DNA of 64,000 bases from Tardiphaga sp. P9-11 (GTDB lineage: Bacteria; Pseudomonadota; Alphaproteobacteria; Rhizobiales; Xanthobacteraceae), in contig NZ_NPKQ01000001.1 in assembly GCF_008329525.1 (NCBI RefSeq), forward strand, positions 62,001 through 126,000. The letters are read 5' to 3'. Below, one piece after another: positions 8,246-17,646 of the stretch (positions within the stretch are counted from its first letter, which is position 1; every line of letters begins with the position of its first letter). The notes beneath the pieces are model-generated. The model had not been told where the DNA came from. It saw nothing but the letters and a program-made list of their open reading frames with translations, and ran no database searches. The position numbers were made by a program, and so were the translations under genes.

Positions 8246-9483
8246 CACGCGGCTCCCTGCGTCTTTGCAGATGCCTTGGCAGATGAGCCGAGCGCCACGC
8301 AGGCCTGCTCCAGTCGCTGCACGGCCTGTTCGATCTCGGGCTCACTGACGATCAGCGGCGGCAGGAAGCGCACGACATTGTCGCCGGCACCAACCGTCAA
8401 CAGCTTCGCGTCACGCAATGCGGCTACGAGATCGCCCGCCGGCACCACGGCCTTGAGGCCGATCAGAAGACCTTCGCCGCGCACTTCGCTGAGCACGTCC
8501 GGGTGGCCGTCGACCACACCCGCGAGCTTCTGTTTCAGCAGCAGCGACATCTTTTTCACATGGTCGAAGAAACCGGGCTTCAACATGATATCGAGCACGG
8601 AATTCGCCGCAGCGACGGCCAGCGGATTGCCGCCGAACGTCGAACCATGCGAGCCGGGCGCCATGCCTTCGGCTGCAGCGGCCGTAACGAGACACGCACC
8701 GATCGGGAAGCCGCCGCCTAGCGCCTTGGCCAGCGACATCACATCCGGCGTCACACCGATGCGCTGATAGGCAAACAGTTCGCCAGTGCGGCCCATGCCG
8801 GTCTGCACTTCGTCGAAGATCAACAGGATGCCGTTCTTGTCGCAGAGTTCGCGCAGCGCGCCGAAGAAGGCGTTGCTCGGCGCACGTACGCCACCCTCGC
8901 CCTGCAACGGCTCGATGAGAATGCCGGCGGTGTTCGGACCAATCGCCTTCTTCACGGCCTCGATATCGCCGAGCGGCAACTGATCGAAGCCGTCGAGCGG
9001 CGCACCATAACCTTCAAGATATTTCGCGGCGCCGGTCGCGGCGAGCGTGCCGAGGGTCCGGCCATGGAACGCGCCTTCAAAGGTAATGATGCGCGTGCGC
9101 TCGGGATGGCCCTTGGAGAAATGATAGTGGCGGGTCACCTTGATCGCGCATTCCATCGCTTCCGCACCCGAATTGGCGAAGAACACGAAGTCGGCAAAGC
9201 TCTGTTCGCACAGCCGCGCGGCGAGGCGCTCACCGTCCGGGCTCTTGAACAGGTTCGACATGTGCCAGAGCTTGGTGGCCTGCTCCTGTAACGCGGCGAC
9301 CATATGCGGATGGGCATGACCGAGCGCGTTGACAGCAACGCCACTGGTAAAATCGAGATAGCGCTCGCCATCGATTCCAATCAGCCACGCGCCTTCACCG
9401 CGCTCGAAAGCGACATCCGCACGCGCGAAAACAGGCAGCAAATGAGCCTGAGACAGGGGCGAGGACGTTGCGTTGCTGGTCAT
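8245..9483 (-). CDS. argD: Acetylornithine aminotransferase
   Basis: 412-residue class III PLP aminotransferase that converts N-acetylglutamate semialdehyde to N-acetylornithine. It shows the [12 protein letters not shown] substrate/PLP region, the [13 protein letters not shown] motif, the PLP lysine in [13 protein letters not shown], and [13 protein letters not shown]. The C-terminus ends in a short Ala/Ser/Lys tail ([13 protein letters not shown]). It is the first gene of the argD-argF operon, with a 446-bp regulatory gap to divergent gcrA. Confidence 0.96.
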   Translation of the reverse strand: MTSNATSSPLSQAHLLPVFARADVAFERGEGAWLIGIDGERYLDFTSGVAVNALGHAHPHMVAALQEQATKLWHMSNLFKSPDGERLAARLCEQSFADFVFFANSGAEAMECAIKVTRHYHFSKGHPERTRIITFEGAFHGRTLGTLAATGAAKYLEGYGAPLDGFDQLPLGDIEAVKKAIGPNTAGILIEPLQGEGGVRAPSNAFFGALRELCDKNGILLIFDEVQTGMGRTGELFAYQRIGVTPDVMSLAKALGGGFPIGACLVTAAAAEGMAPGSHGSTFGGNPLAVAAANSVLDIMLKPGFFDHVKKMSLLLKQKLAGVVDGHPDVLSEVRGEGLLIGLKAVVPAGDLVAALRDAKLLTVGAGDNVVRFLPPLIVSEPEIEQAVQRLEQACVALGSSAKASAKTQGAA

Positions 9484-9558
9484 AACCGATCCGATCGAAA
9501 AGACTGCGGCCGCGTCGATGACAATTGTGCGAAATCGAACAACGGACCCTAGAAACGA

Positions 9559-9585
9559 AACGTGCCGCCCTTCTCGGGCGGCACG
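9559..9585. promoter_or_regulatory. 11-bp inverted repeat in the argD upstream region
   Basis: ACGTGCCGCCC (9559-9569) and GGGCGGCACGT (9575-9585) form a perfect 11-bp stem with a 5-nt loop, about 75 bp upstream of the argD ATG. A terminator is not expected between divergent genes and there is no T-run. An operator or a 5' leader structure of the argD transcript fits better. Confidence 0.45.
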
Positions 9586-9639
9586 TGGGCATTATTCTAT
9601 GTGTGCTGTGTGCACTGTCAACCGCGCACTGCGGCTTTC

Positions 9640-9853
9640 GAGTCACACGGAGTCGCAGAAAAAGCCGATTTTGCTGCTTTGTCTGCAGAAGCATGTGGAC
9701 GCGGCATGCCCGACTCTTGCGCGTGAGTCACGTCATATTGTAGTTTTTCGCCTGTCGGATACGACATCTCGTGCGGCGTAGATCCTTTTGACACATCCAG
9801 TGCGGCGTAACAGCCGGACGCGAAATTCGCGCCCGGTGAGCGCTAAGGGATTC
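9640..9853. promoter_or_regulatory. Cluster of GANTC (CcrM) sites before gcrA
   Basis: GANTC sites lie at 9640-9644 (GAGTC), 9650-9654 (GAGTC), 9712-9716 (GACTC), 9725-9729 (GAGTC) and 9849-9853 (GATTC). Four fall within 90 bp, where about 0.35 would be expected for random sequence. GANTC is the target of the CcrM cell-cycle methylase, and GcrA acts at methylated GANTC promoters in Caulobacter, so self-regulation is plausible. Apart from these sites and the hairpin at 9559-9585 I see nothing else in the 9484-9929 gap. Confidence 0.6.
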
Positions 9854-9929
9854 TGACCGCAAGGGATTTTTGAAGTCTCAACTCGCAGCGCCGCCTGGTC
9901 AGGCCGGCGCTCACGAAGGGAAAATGGCG

Positions 9930-10439
9930 ATGACGGTAATGACATGGACCGACGATCGCGTCGAACAATTGAAGAAACTCTGGGAAGGCGGCCTTTCCGC
10001 CAGCCAGATCGCTGCGGAACTCGGTAACGTGACCCGCAACGCCGTCATCGGTAAGGTTCACCGTCTCGGCCTGTCCGGCCGCGCCAAGAGCCCCTCCTCG
10101 GCAGCTCCGCGGCAGCGCAAGGCGCGCCCGGCGCAGCAGATGGTGCGTGTCGCCCGCCCGATGGCGCGCGGCAACACGGCATTGGCCCACAATTATGAGA
10201 TCGAGGCCGAGCCCGACCCGATCGCCTATGACAACGTCGTGCCGATTAGCCAGCGCCTGTCGCTGGTTGAACTCAACGAAGCCACATGCCATTGGCCGAT
10301 CGGCGATCCGTCGAGCCCCGAATTCTACTTCTGCGGCGGCAAGGCACTGGCTGGCGCGCCCTATTGCGCGCACCACTCACGCATCGCCTATCAGCCGGCC
10401 AGCGACCGCCGCCGCGCGGTGCCGAAGCCGACGCGCTAA
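9930..10439 (+). CDS. gcrA: Cell-cycle regulator GcrA
   Basis: 169 residues. The N-terminal DNA-binding domain carries the conserved W-T-D-x-R-V-E-x-L-K-K-L-W segment, SASQIAAELGNVTRNAVIGK and HRLGLSGRAK. A basic linker and the C-terminal Cys/His-rich domain follow (ATCHWPIGDP, FYFCGGKALAG, YCAHHSRIAY), the part that contacts sigma-70. GcrA binds GANTC sites with RNA polymerase and controls S-phase genes. ATG 9930 is taken because AAGGG (9916-9920) lies 9 nt upstream; ATG 9924 is also possible. Confidence 0.95.
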   Translation: MTVMTWTDDRVEQLKKLWEGGLSASQIAAELGNVTRNAVIGKVHRLGLSGRAKSPSSAAPRQRKARPAQQMVRVARPMARGNTALAHNYEIEAEPDPIAYDNVVPISQRLSLVELNEATCHWPIGDPSSPEFYFCGGKALAGAPYCAHHSRIAYQPASDRRRAVPKPTR

Positions 10440-10463
10440 GCTGGAAAGCATCTGAACCAAATC

Positions 10464-10494
10464 AAAATGCCCGGTGATGAGCCGGGCATTTTTT
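10464..10494. terminator. Intrinsic terminator of gcrA
   Basis: AAAATGCCCGG (10464-10474) pairs with CCGGGCATTTTTT (10482-10494): a GC-rich stem followed by six T residues on the plus strand. The A-run on the left arm may also help to end the convergent phoB transcript. Confidence 0.9.
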
Positions 10495-10541
10495 ATTTGA
10501 GGCTTCTGACCTCGCCTCGCTTGCGGGGAGAAGGAAGATAC

Positions 10542-11252
10542 TCACTCCGCCGCCTTGTCGAAGCGGTCATCCAGCGCGTAGCCGGCGCCGCGCACCGTGC
10601 GGATCGGATCGGGCTCGCCAGCGGGATTGAGCAGTTTGCGCAGACGGCCGATATGCACGTCGACGGTACGCTCGTCGATATAGATGTCACGGCCCCAGAC
10701 GCTGTCGAGCAACTGCTCGCGGCTGAATACGCGGCCCGGATGTTCCAGGAAGAACTCCAGCAGGCGATATTCGGTCGGACCGAGGTCGATTGGACGGCTG
10801 GACCGCACGACGCGGCGCTTGTCGCGGTCAAGTTCGATATCGCCGAAAGCGAGAACCGTAGCCAGACGCTCCGGCGCGGCTCGCCGCAGCAGACCCTTCA
10901 CGCGCGCCAGAAGTTCCGGCACCGAAAACGGCTTGACGATGTAGTCGTCAGCGCCGGTGGCGAGACCGCGAACACGCTCGCTCTCTTCGCCACGCGCCGT
11001 CAGCATGATGATCGGCAGCGCCTTGGTTTCGGGCCGTGCACGCAAGCGGCGGCACAGTTCGATGCCGGACAGGCCCGGCAGCATCCAGTCGAGCACCACG
11101 AGATCCGGCACCCGCTCCTTCAAGCGGGTGTCGGCATCGTCGCCACGAGCTACGGTTTCAACGTCGTAGCCCTCGGCATCGAGGTTGTAGCGGAGGAGCG
11201 TCGTGAGTGCTTCCTCGTCTTCAACCACTAAAATGCGCGCGTTCATTGCCAT
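10542..11252 (-). CDS. phoB: Phosphate response regulator PhoB
   Basis: 236 residues: a receiver domain (about 1-120) with acidic pocket VVEDEEAL, phospho-acceptor Asp in LVVLDWMLPG and Lys in DDYIVKPF, then an OmpR-type winged helix (about 135-230) with LGPTEYRLLEFF and RTVDVHIGRLRK. Activated by PhoR, it binds PHO boxes such as the one before pstS. ATG 11252 gives MAMNARILVVEDE; the second ATG (11246) and an upstream TTG (11261) are alternatives. It is the last gene of the phosphate operon. Confidence 0.95.
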   Translation of the reverse strand: MAMNARILVVEDEEALTTLLRYNLDAEGYDVETVARGDDADTRLKERVPDLVVLDWMLPGLSGIELCRRLRARPETKALPIIMLTARGEESERVRGLATGADDYIVKPFSVPELLARVKGLLRRAAPERLATVLAFGDIELDRDKRRVVRSSRPIDLGPTEYRLLEFFLEHPGRVFSREQLLDSVWGRDIYIDERTVDVHIGRLRKLLNPAGEPDPIRTVRGAGYALDDRFDKAAE

Positions 11253-11286
11253 ATCTATCAACTACCTTCCGTAGCGACCAATCGGC

Positions 11287-12000
11287 TCAGGCCGTCGGCG
11301 TATTTGCGAATGTGGTCATGTCGCCTTTAGGGCGCTTGTCGAGCATCTGCTGACCCTCGATCATGTAGAACACGGTTTCCGCGATATTGGTGGCGTGGTC
11401 ACCGATCCGCTCGATGTTCTTGGCGCAGAACATCAGGTGGATACAGAACGAGATGTTGCGCGGATCTTCCATCATATAGGTGAGGAGTTCGCGGAACAGG
11501 GAGGTGCAGATGGCGTCGATTTCCTCATCGCCCTTCCACACCGTCATGGCGGCCGGCAGATCATGCGCGGCATAGGCGTCGAGTACAGCCTTGACCTGGG
11601 TGGTCACCAGATCGGTCATGTGCTCGAGGCCGCGGATCAGCTTCAGCGGATGGAAGTCGCTGTCGAGCGCATTGACGCGCTTGCCGATATTCTTGGAGAG
11701 ATCGCCGATACGCTCCAGATCCGTGGCGACGCGCAGCGCGCCAACGATCTCGCGCAGGTCGACAGCCATGGGCTGACGCTTGGCGATGGTCAGCACGGCA
11801 CGCTCTTCGATCGTGCGCTGCAACTGGTCGATCTCGGCGTCGGTGGCAACAACGCGTGCACCGAGTGCGACATCCCGACGGACCAGCGCATCGACGGATT
11901 CGACGATCTGCCGTTCCGCGAGGCCACCCATCTCGGCGACGAGACGGGTCAGCTCCTGCAGATCGTCGTCGAAAGCCTTGGTGGTGTGTTCAAAAGCCAT
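11287..12000 (-). CDS. phoU: Phosphate signalling protein PhoU
   Basis: 237 residues, all-helical, with the two PhoU repeats: LTRLVAEMGGLAERQIVESV to RIGDLSKNIGKR, and LEHMTDLVTTQVKAVLDAY to NIERIGDHATNIAETV. The ERIGD(L/H) motifs carry the metal-binding acidic clusters. PhoU couples PstSCAB activity to PhoR inhibition under phosphate-rich conditions. It sits 29 nt after pstB and 34 nt before phoB. Confidence 0.96.
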   Translation of the reverse strand: MAFEHTTKAFDDDLQELTRLVAEMGGLAERQIVESVDALVRRDVALGARVVATDAEIDQLQRTIEERAVLTIAKRQPMAVDLREIVGALRVATDLERIGDLSKNIGKRVNALDSDFHPLKLIRGLEHMTDLVTTQVKAVLDAYAAHDLPAAMTVWKGDEEIDAICTSLFRELLTYMMEDPRNISFCIHLMFCAKNIERIGDHATNIAETVFYMIEGQQMLDKRPKGDMTTFANTPTA

Positions 12001-12029
12001 TTCTCAATCCTCTCGCGAATTATGTCGCG

Positions 12030-12857
12030 TCAGCCGAAGCGGCCGGTGATGTAATCCTGGGTGCGGCGGTCGGTCGGCGACGTGAATATCTTGTTGGTCT
12101 GATCGAACTCGATCAACTCGCCGAGATACATGAAGGCCGTGCTGTCGGAGACACGAGCAGCCTGCTGCATGTTATGGGTCACGATCGCGATCGTGTACTG
12201 ATCCTTCAACTCGTCGATCAGCTCCTCGATCTTCGCGGTCGAGATCGGATCCAGCGCCGAGCAGGGCTCGTCGAACAGGATTACTTCCGGCCGAACCGCG
12301 ATGGTGCGCGCGATGCACAGGCGTTGCTGCTGACCGCCCGACAGGCTGAGGCCCGACGCGTTGAGCTTGTCCTTGACTTCGTTCCAGAGCGCACCGCCAC
12401 GAAGTGCCTTCTCGACGCGAATGTCCATCTCCGACTTGGAGATCTTTTCATAGAGACGGATGCCGAAGGCGATGTTTTCGTAGATCGTCATCGGGAACGG
12501 AGTCGGTTTCTGGAACACCATGCCGACGCGGGCGCGCAGCAGGTTGAGATCCAGCTTCGGATCCAGAATGTTCTGGTTGTCGAGCATGAGCTGACCTTCG
12601 GCGCGCTGGCCGGGATACAGGTCATACATGCGATTGAAGATGCGCAGCAGCGTGGACTTGCCGCAGCCCGACGGGCCGATGAATGCGGTCACGCGGTTCG
12701 CCATCAGCGTCAGGTTGATCTTCTTCAGAGCGTGATGTTCGCCATAGTAGAAGTTCAGGTCGCGCACAGTGACCTTCGGACGGGTCTCGCCCTGCAGGGC
12801 CGACGGTGGCGGCATCGAGACGGAGGGAATGCCAGACGACACAGAAAGCTCACTCAT
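12030..12857 (-). CDS. pstB: Phosphate ABC transporter ATP-binding protein
   Basis: 275 residues. It has Walker [10 protein letters not shown], the Q-loop region [18 protein letters not shown] specific to PstB, ABC signature LSGGQQQR, Walker [13 protein letters not shown], and the H-loop in [10 protein letters not shown]. It powers high-affinity phosphate uptake from the cytosolic side. Its ATG overlaps the pstA stop (ATGA). The first 22 residues form a short Pro/Ser-rich lead. Confidence 0.97.
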   Translation of the reverse strand: MSELSVSSGIPSVSMPPPSALQGETRPKVTVRDLNFYYGEHHALKKINLTLMANRVTAFIGPSGCGKSTLLRIFNRMYDLYPGQRAEGQLMLDNQNILDPKLDLNLLRARVGMVFQKPTPFPMTIYENIAFGIRLYEKISKSEMDIRVEKALRGGALWNEVKDKLNASGLSLSGGQQQRLCIARTIAVRPEVILFDEPCSALDPISTAKIEELIDELKDQYTIAIVTHNMQQAARVSDSTAFMYLGELIEFDQTNKIFTSPTDRRTQDYITGRFG

Positions 12858-13699
12858 TTTGCTGTCCTCTCGGCGCCGAGAATGCGTGCGCCAATGTTAA
12901 GGGCAAGTACGGTCAAGGTGATGATGAGGGCACCGCTCCAGGCGAGCTGCTTCCAGTACTCGTAGGGGCTTTGCACGAAGTTGTTGATGGTCACCGGCAG
13001 GTTGGCCATCGTCTTGGTGAGGTCGAGGCTGAAGAACTGGTTGCTCAGCGCGGTGAACAGCAGCGGCGCCGTTTCACCGGCAACACGCGCCGTCGCCAGC
13101 AGCACGCCGGTGATGAGACCTGCACGGGCTGCACGATAGGCGATCCGCTTGATCACCAGGGAACGCGGCAGGCCGAGCGCCGAGGCGGCTTCACGCAGCG
13201 GATTGGGCACGAGACCAAGCATGTCTTCGGTGGTGCGAACCACGACGGGGATCACGATCACGGCGAGCGCAAGCGAACCGGCGAGAGCCGAGAAGCCCCC
13301 CATCGGAACCACCACCGCGCCATAGACGAACAGGCCGATGATGATGGACGGGGCCGACAGCAACACGTCGTTAATGAAGCGGATCACCGAAGTGAGTTTG
13401 TCGTGCTTGCCGTATTCAGCGAGATAGGTGCCGGCAAACAGACCGAGCGGTGCACCGATGCCAACGCCAATCACAGTCATGATGACCGAACCGACGATGG
13501 CATTGAGCAGGCCGCCTTCCATGGAGCCGGGCGGCGGCGTGTTCTGGGTGAATATCTGCAGGCTGATGCCGGCGAGACCGTTGTAGAACAGCGTGAACAG
13601 GATCAGCGCGAGCCAGGTGACGCCGAACAGGGCGGCACCCATGCAGAGACCGCGGACAATCGTGTCGTTGCGGCGGCGGGATGCGTAAATCGGATTCAT
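12854..13699 (-). CDS. pstA: Phosphate ABC transporter permease PstA
   Basis: 281 residues with about six membrane segments and the permease EAA loop in [18 protein letters not shown], the coupling helix for Pst[16 protein letters not shown] is typical of PstA. It starts 3 nt after the pstC stop and overlaps pstB. Confidence 0.96.
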   Translation of the reverse strand: MNPIYASRRRNDTIVRGLCMGAALFGVTWLALILFTLFYNGLAGISLQIFTQNTPPPGSMEGGLLNAIVGSVIMTVIGVGIGAPLGLFAGTYLAEYGKHDKLTSVIRFINDVLLSAPSIIIGLFVYGAVVVPMGGFSALAGSLALAVIVIPVVVRTTEDMLGLVPNPLREAASALGLPRSLVIKRIAYRAARAGLITGVLLATARVAGETAPLLFTALSNQFFSLDLTKTMANLPVTINNFVQSPYEYWKQLAWSGALIITLTVLALNIGARILGAERTAK

Positions 13700-13702
13700 G
13701 AC

Positions 13703-14701
13703 CTAGTTCCCCGCCTTCTTTTCAAGCCGCATCAGCATCAGACGCGCAGCCGAAAGCACCATGAAGGTGAGCACGAACAGCAGCAGGCCGAGCAGGATGA
13801 GGCCGGACTGATGCAACCCGTCGCTCTCCGCGAATTCGGAGGCGATCGCCGCCGAGATCGTGGTGCCTGGACCGAACAGCGAACCGGTGATGCGGAACGA
13901 GTTGCCTATAATGAAGGTCACCGCCATCGTCTCACCGAGCGCGCGGCCGAGCGCCAGCATGATGCCGCCGATCATACCAACGCGGGTGTAGGGGATGACG
14001 ACATTGCGAACGACTTCCCAGGTGGTGCAGCCGACGCCGTAGGCCGCTTCCTTGAGCACCGGTGGCACCGTCTTGAATACGTCGACCGAGATCGAGGTGA
14101 TGAAGGGCAGTACCATGATGGCGAGGATCAGCGCGGCGTTGAACAGCGAGAGATAGGACGGCGGACCGGCGAAGATGGTGCCGAGCACAGGCACGCCTTC
14201 GAAGGTCGAGATCAGAAATGGCTGGAAGTGGTTGGCCAAGAACGGGCCGAGCACGAAGAAGCCCCACATGCCATAGATGATCGAGGGAATGCCGGCGAGC
14301 AGTTCGATCGCCATGCCGATCGGACGACGCAGCCATTGCGGGCACAGTTCGGTGAGGAAGATCGCGATGCCGAGGCCGACCGGAATGGCGATCGCCATGG
14401 CGATCACCGACGTGATCAGGGTGCCGTAGATCGGGCCCAGCGCACCAAGGACCGGCGGATCAGCCGACGGGGCCCAGCGCTGCGTGGTCAGGAACGAGAA
14501 GCCGAATTCGTGGAGCGCCGGCCAAGCGCCGGCAATGAGCGACAGGATGATGCCGCCGAGAATGAACAGAACGGACAGCGCGGAAATGCGCGTGATCCAA
14601 TAGAACGCCTGATCTCCAGCCTTGAAGGCGTTCAACGCCTTGGCGCGGTCATAAGGTCCAGCGGCGTCCATCGGTGAGCTCTGTACGGCCATGTCTGCCA
14701 C
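13703..14701 (-). CDS. pstC: Phosphate ABC transporter permease PstC
   Basis: 332 residues with a short cytosolic lead, about six membrane segments and the PstC-specific FLTTQRWAPSADPPVLGALGP loop followed by YGTLITSVIAMAIAIPVGLG. The EAA loop reads KEAAYGVGCTTWEVVRNVV. A GTG start at 14701 is used because AGGGGA lies 5 nt upstream; ATG 14692 would remove three residues. It follows pstS after a 144-bp gap that contains a hairpin. Confidence 0.95.
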   Translation of the reverse strand: MADMAVQSSPMDAAGPYDRAKALNAFKAGDQAFYWITRISALSVLFILGGIILSLIAGAWPALHEFGFSFLTTQRWAPSADPPVLGALGPIYGTLITSVIAMAIAIPVGLGIAIFLTELCPQWLRRPIGMAIELLAGIPSIIYGMWGFFVLGPFLANHFQPFLISTFEGVPVLGTIFAGPPSYLSLFNAALILAIMVLPFITSISVDVFKTVPPVLKEAAYGVGCTTWEVVRNVVIPYTRVGMIGGIMLALGRALGETMAVTFIIGNSFRITGSLFGPGTTISAAIASEFAESDGLHQSGLILLGLLLFVLTFMVLSAARLMLMRLEKKAGN

Positions 14702-14806
14702 GCCAGTCCCCTATATTGTTACGATACCCAAAACGCATTGCCCTGGACGGGCCTGTCAGGGCGCGAAGTCAGAATAGCGAAGAGAAAATCAGCTCTGTAG
14801 AAAATA

Positions 14807-14836
14807 GGCGGAGGAGAAATGCCCTTCCCCTCCGCC
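14807..14836 (-). terminator. Hairpin between pstS and pstC (partial terminator)
   Basis: On the transcribed strand an 8-bp stem GGCGGAGG/CCTCCGCC with a 14-nt loop follows the pstS stop codon by 9 nt, then a weak U-rich TATTTTCT. Such a structure could stop part of transcription or protect the pstS mRNA end. More binding protein than permease is the usual need in ABC operons. Confidence 0.5.
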
Positions 14837-14845
14837 CGTACCGGA

Positions 14846-15856
14846 TCAGCTCTTGATGTCAGCCGACCAGGTCTTTTCGATCAGCTTGACGACGGGTTCC
14901 GGCATCGGAATGTAGTCGAGCTCCTCAGCCATCTTGGCGCCCTTTTCGAACGACCACTTGAAGAACTTCACGGCTTCAGTCGATGCAGCTTTATCGACCG
15001 GGGTCTTGTGCATCAGGATGAAGGTCGCGGCAGTGATCGGCCAGGAAGCTTCGCCCGGCTGGTCGGTCAGGATGACGTAGTAGCCAGGAGCCTTGGCCCA
15101 ATCGGCGTTCGACGCAGCGGCCTGGAAAGCCGCAACGGTCGGCTGCACGGTCTTGCCAGCCTTGTTGACCATGCCGGTATAGGTCAGCTTGTTCTGCTTG
15201 GCGTAAGCATACTCAACATAACCGATGGCATTCTTGGTCTGGCCGACGTTGCCAGCAACGCCTTCGTTGCCCTTGGCGCCAACGCCAACCGGCCACTCGA
15301 CGGCGGTACCGGTGCCGACCTTGGTCTTCCAGTCAGCCGAAGCCTTCGACAAATAGTCGGTGAAGTTGAAGGTGGTGCCCGAACCGTCCGAACGACGAAC
15401 GACGGTGATGGCAGCCGACGGCAGCTTCAGCTTCGGGTTCAGCTTGGCGATGGCAGCGTCGTCCCACTTGGTGACCTTGCCGAGATAGATGTCGCCGAGC
15501 ACTTCGCCGGAGAGAACCAATTCGCCCGAGGCAATGCCTTCGAGATTCACGACGGGAACGATCGCGCCCATCACCATCGGCCACTGAACCAGGCCGTCTT
15601 TCTCGAGCTGCTCAGCCTTGAGCGGCGCGTCGGTGGCGCCGAAGGTCACGGTCTTGGCCTGGATCTGCTTGATGCCAGCGCCCGAACCGATCGACTGGTA
15701 GTTGAGACCATTGCCGGTCTCTTTCTTGTAGGCGTCGGCCCACTTCGAATAGACCGGGAACGGGAAGGTCGCGCCAGCGCCCGTGATGTCGGCGGCAAAT
15801 GCCGAGGTCGAAGCGGCCACCAGGCCAGCAACGACGATCGTTTTCAGGAATTTCAT
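14846..15856 (-). CDS. pstS: Periplasmic phosphate-binding protein PstS
   Basis: 336 residues with a clear signal peptide (about 1-25, ending TSAFA, cleaved before ADITGAG). Phosphate-site segments are visible: [17 protein letters not shown] at the N-terminus, [17 protein letters not shown] and [13 protein letters not shown]. It delivers phosphate to PstCA. ATG 15856 is preferred over 15868 because GGAG lies 7 nt before it and the signal peptide begins there. Confidence 0.96.
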   Translation of the reverse strand: MKFLKTIVVAGLVAASTSAFAADITGAGATFPFPVYSKWADAYKKETGNGLNYQSIGSGAGIKQIQAKTVTFGATDAPLKAEQLEKDGLVQWPMVMGAIVPVVNLEGIASGELVLSGEVLGDIYLGKVTKWDDAAIAKLNPKLKLPSAAITVVRRSDGSGTTFNFTDYLSKASADWKTKVGTGTAVEWPVGVGAKGNEGVAGNVGQTKNAIGYVEYAYAKQNKLTYTGMVNKAGKTVQPTVAAFQAAASNADWAKAPGYYVILTDQPGEASWPITAATFILMHKTPVDKAASTEAVKFFKWSFEKGAKMAEELDYIPMPEPVVKLIEKTWSADIKS

Positions 15857-16290
15857 GGTTGTCTCCATCTGGTGAGCGATGACGCCGAATGCGCCAGGTT
15901 GGTGCTCACGCCGCTCGTTTAGGGACGGTCGATTGTGCTTTTATGATAGTTACGTGACACTTGGATGACGGCATCAAGCTTTTGTAAATGCTTGGATTTT
16001 TTGGCTTTGCGGGTAATCTTACCGTGTAAATGACATCAAAAATGCCGCGCCATAAGGGTCATGCCAGGCCGTCAAGGTCGACCGTCACAGGGGTTAACAA
16101 TATGTTTCAGCAGGCGGAATCCGGCCCCGCGAACATGCGCGCGTATGACAGTTGCGGGCACGGAATCGAGGTTGATCGGACGCAATGCCGCACCACGCGC
16201 CGGGGCTTTTTGACTGTCTGGGCGCAGCCATACGAGGCCGCCCGAGGGCGGTCCGTAGCGGGGCGTGCAGGATGAAGGGAGCTTGAGGCG
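15857..16290. other. pstS promoter region and phoR-pstS gap
   Basis: 434 bp between the phoR stop and pstS. The pstS-proximal part holds the PHO box described separately. The rest (about 16000-16290) contains an imperfect GC-rich hairpin near 16236-16254 after phoR, and no convincing gene. The phosphate-responsive start for pstSCAB-phoU-phoB must lie here. Confidence 0.6.
15943..15971 (-). promoter_or_regulatory. PHO box with three repeats before pstS
   Basis: Reading the minus strand, three 7-nt repeats with 4-nt spacers appear: CCGTCAT (15971-15965), CCAA, GTGTCAC (15960-15954), GTAA, CTATCAT (15949-15943). The consensus PHO box is two CTGTCAT repeats with a 4-nt spacer. A CACAAT (complement of 15932-15937) downstream is a candidate -10. 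PhoB from this operon should bind here. Confidence 0.85.
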
Positions 16291-17607
16291 TCAGGACGCG
16301 GCGGAGGCGGGAGGCACCGGCGGCGTCTTTACCTGCGGAAAGGCGGCGGTGAAGGTCGCACCGTTCTTCGGCACGCTTTCGATCAGCAGTCGGCCGCGGT
16401 GCCGGTTCAGGATGTGCTTCACCAGCGAGAGGCCGAGGCCCGTGCCGCCCTGTGCGCGGCTATCGCCGACGTCGACCCGGTAGAAACGTTCGGTCAGGCG
16501 CGGCAAATGCTCTGGAGCGATGCCCGGGCCATAGTCCCGCACGGCGACGCGGATTTCCGGTACGCCTTCCGCAGTCGACTCCGTGGTCAACGATACGTCC
16601 ACCTTGCCGCCGGACGCGCCGTATTTCAGTGCGTTCTCGATCAGGTTCTCGAACAGCCGAAGCAATTCCTCGCGATCGCCGGCGATGGACACCGGCGTCT
16701 CCGGCAGCGCCATTTCGATCCGGACGTTGCGCTCATTGGCCAGCGGCTCCAGCCCGTCGCCGACCTGGCGGATGATGGGGAGAATATCCACCAGCGTATC
16801 CGGCCGCACATGCGCCGACAGTTCGACGCGCGACAGCGACAGAAGATCGTCGATCAGTCGCGCCATGCGGGTCGCCTGCGCATGCATGATGCCGAGAAAG
16901 CGCTCCCGCGCCTTGGCGTCGTCCTTGGCTGGCCCCTGCAGCGTATCGATGAAGCCCGACAGCGCCGCCAGCGGCGTGCGCAGCTCGTGGCTGGCATTAG
17001 CGACGAAATCGGCACGCATTTCCTCGACGCGGCGCAGTGGCGTCTGGTCGTGGAAGGTCATCAGCATGCATGTGTCAGTGCCGCCGAACGCCGTCGGGAC
17101 CGGCACCGGCGTGATCATCAATTCCATCCAGCGATCGACCGGAACGTGATCGAGATAGGTGGCGCGACGCGGCTCGGTGGTGGCGATAGACTCGCGCAAG
17201 GCGGTGATGATCTCCGGCGAGCGCAGCGCGAATTGAGCCAGTTCGTTCTTGCGCAATGCTGGCGCGAGCTGCGCAGCAGCGACATTGAGATGGATAACGC
17301 GGCCGGCGCGATCGAGCAGGACGGCGGGATCGGGAATGCCGGCGATGATGGCGCGCACGGCGGGCGCCTCGACAGGATTGGCGGCCAGAGCCTCGTCGCG
17401 TGCAGTCACCACGTCGTGCAGCCGCCACGGCACCAGCGCCGCGCCGGCGATGCAGGCGAACACGATGCCGGCGCGCAGCGGCGACAATTCATCGAAAAGC
17501 ACCAGTGCAGCCAGCGCCAGGCCAGCGGCCAGCAGGATGATCGCCGAATGCCGCAGCCGGTCCGGCCACGGCGAGAACATGGTCGATGGAGAAGCTTCAA
17601 TGGCCAT
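16291..17607 (-). CDS. phoR: Phosphate sensor histidine kinase PhoR
   Basis: 438 residues: two N-terminal membrane segments (about 17-60), a PAS domain (about 85-190), a dimerisation domain with phospho-acceptor His in FVANASHELRTPLAALSG, and a HATPase domain with N-box LFENLIENALKYG, G1 DYGPGI and G2 GGTGLGLSLVKHI. It phosphorylates PhoB when PstSCAB-PhoU signal phosphate shortage. It is first in the order phoR-pstSCAB-phoU-phoB. Its start lacks a strong ribosome-binding site; ATG 17580 is an alternative. Confidence 0.95.
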   Translation of the reverse strand: MAIEASPSTMFSPWPDRLRHSAIILLAAGLALAALVLFDELSPLRAGIVFACIAGAALVPWRLHDVVTARDEALAANPVEAPAVRAIIAGIPDPAVLLDRAGRVIHLNVAAAQLAPALRKNELAQFALRSPEIITALRESIATTEPRRATYLDHVPVDRWMELMITPVPVPTAFGGTDTCMLMTFHDQTPLRRVEEMRADFVANASHELRTPLAALSGFIDTLQGPAKDDAKARERFLGIMHAQATRMARLIDDLLSLSRVELSAHVRPDTLVDILPIIRQVGDGLEPLANERNVRIEMALPETPVSIAGDREELLRLFENLIENALKYGASGGKVDVSLTTESTAEGVPEIRVAVRDYGPGIAPEHLPRLTERFYRVDVGDSRAQGGTGLGLSLVKHILNRHRGRLLIESVPKNGATFTAAFPQVKTPPVPPASAAS

Positions 17608-17646
17608 CTGAACCGGATCTCTTCCTGCTGCGAATCCGAACGTGTG

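Noticed and set aside
12806-14677. A 623-codon open frame opposite pstA-pstC
   Set aside because: Its composition (long runs of Arg, Asp, His, Glu, Gln) is the usual shadow of GC-rich membrane-protein genes, and the opposite strand has clear PstA and PstC.
16030-16275. An 81-codon open frame in the phoR-pstS gap
   Set aside because: No ribosome-binding site, no recognisable domain and low-quality composition.
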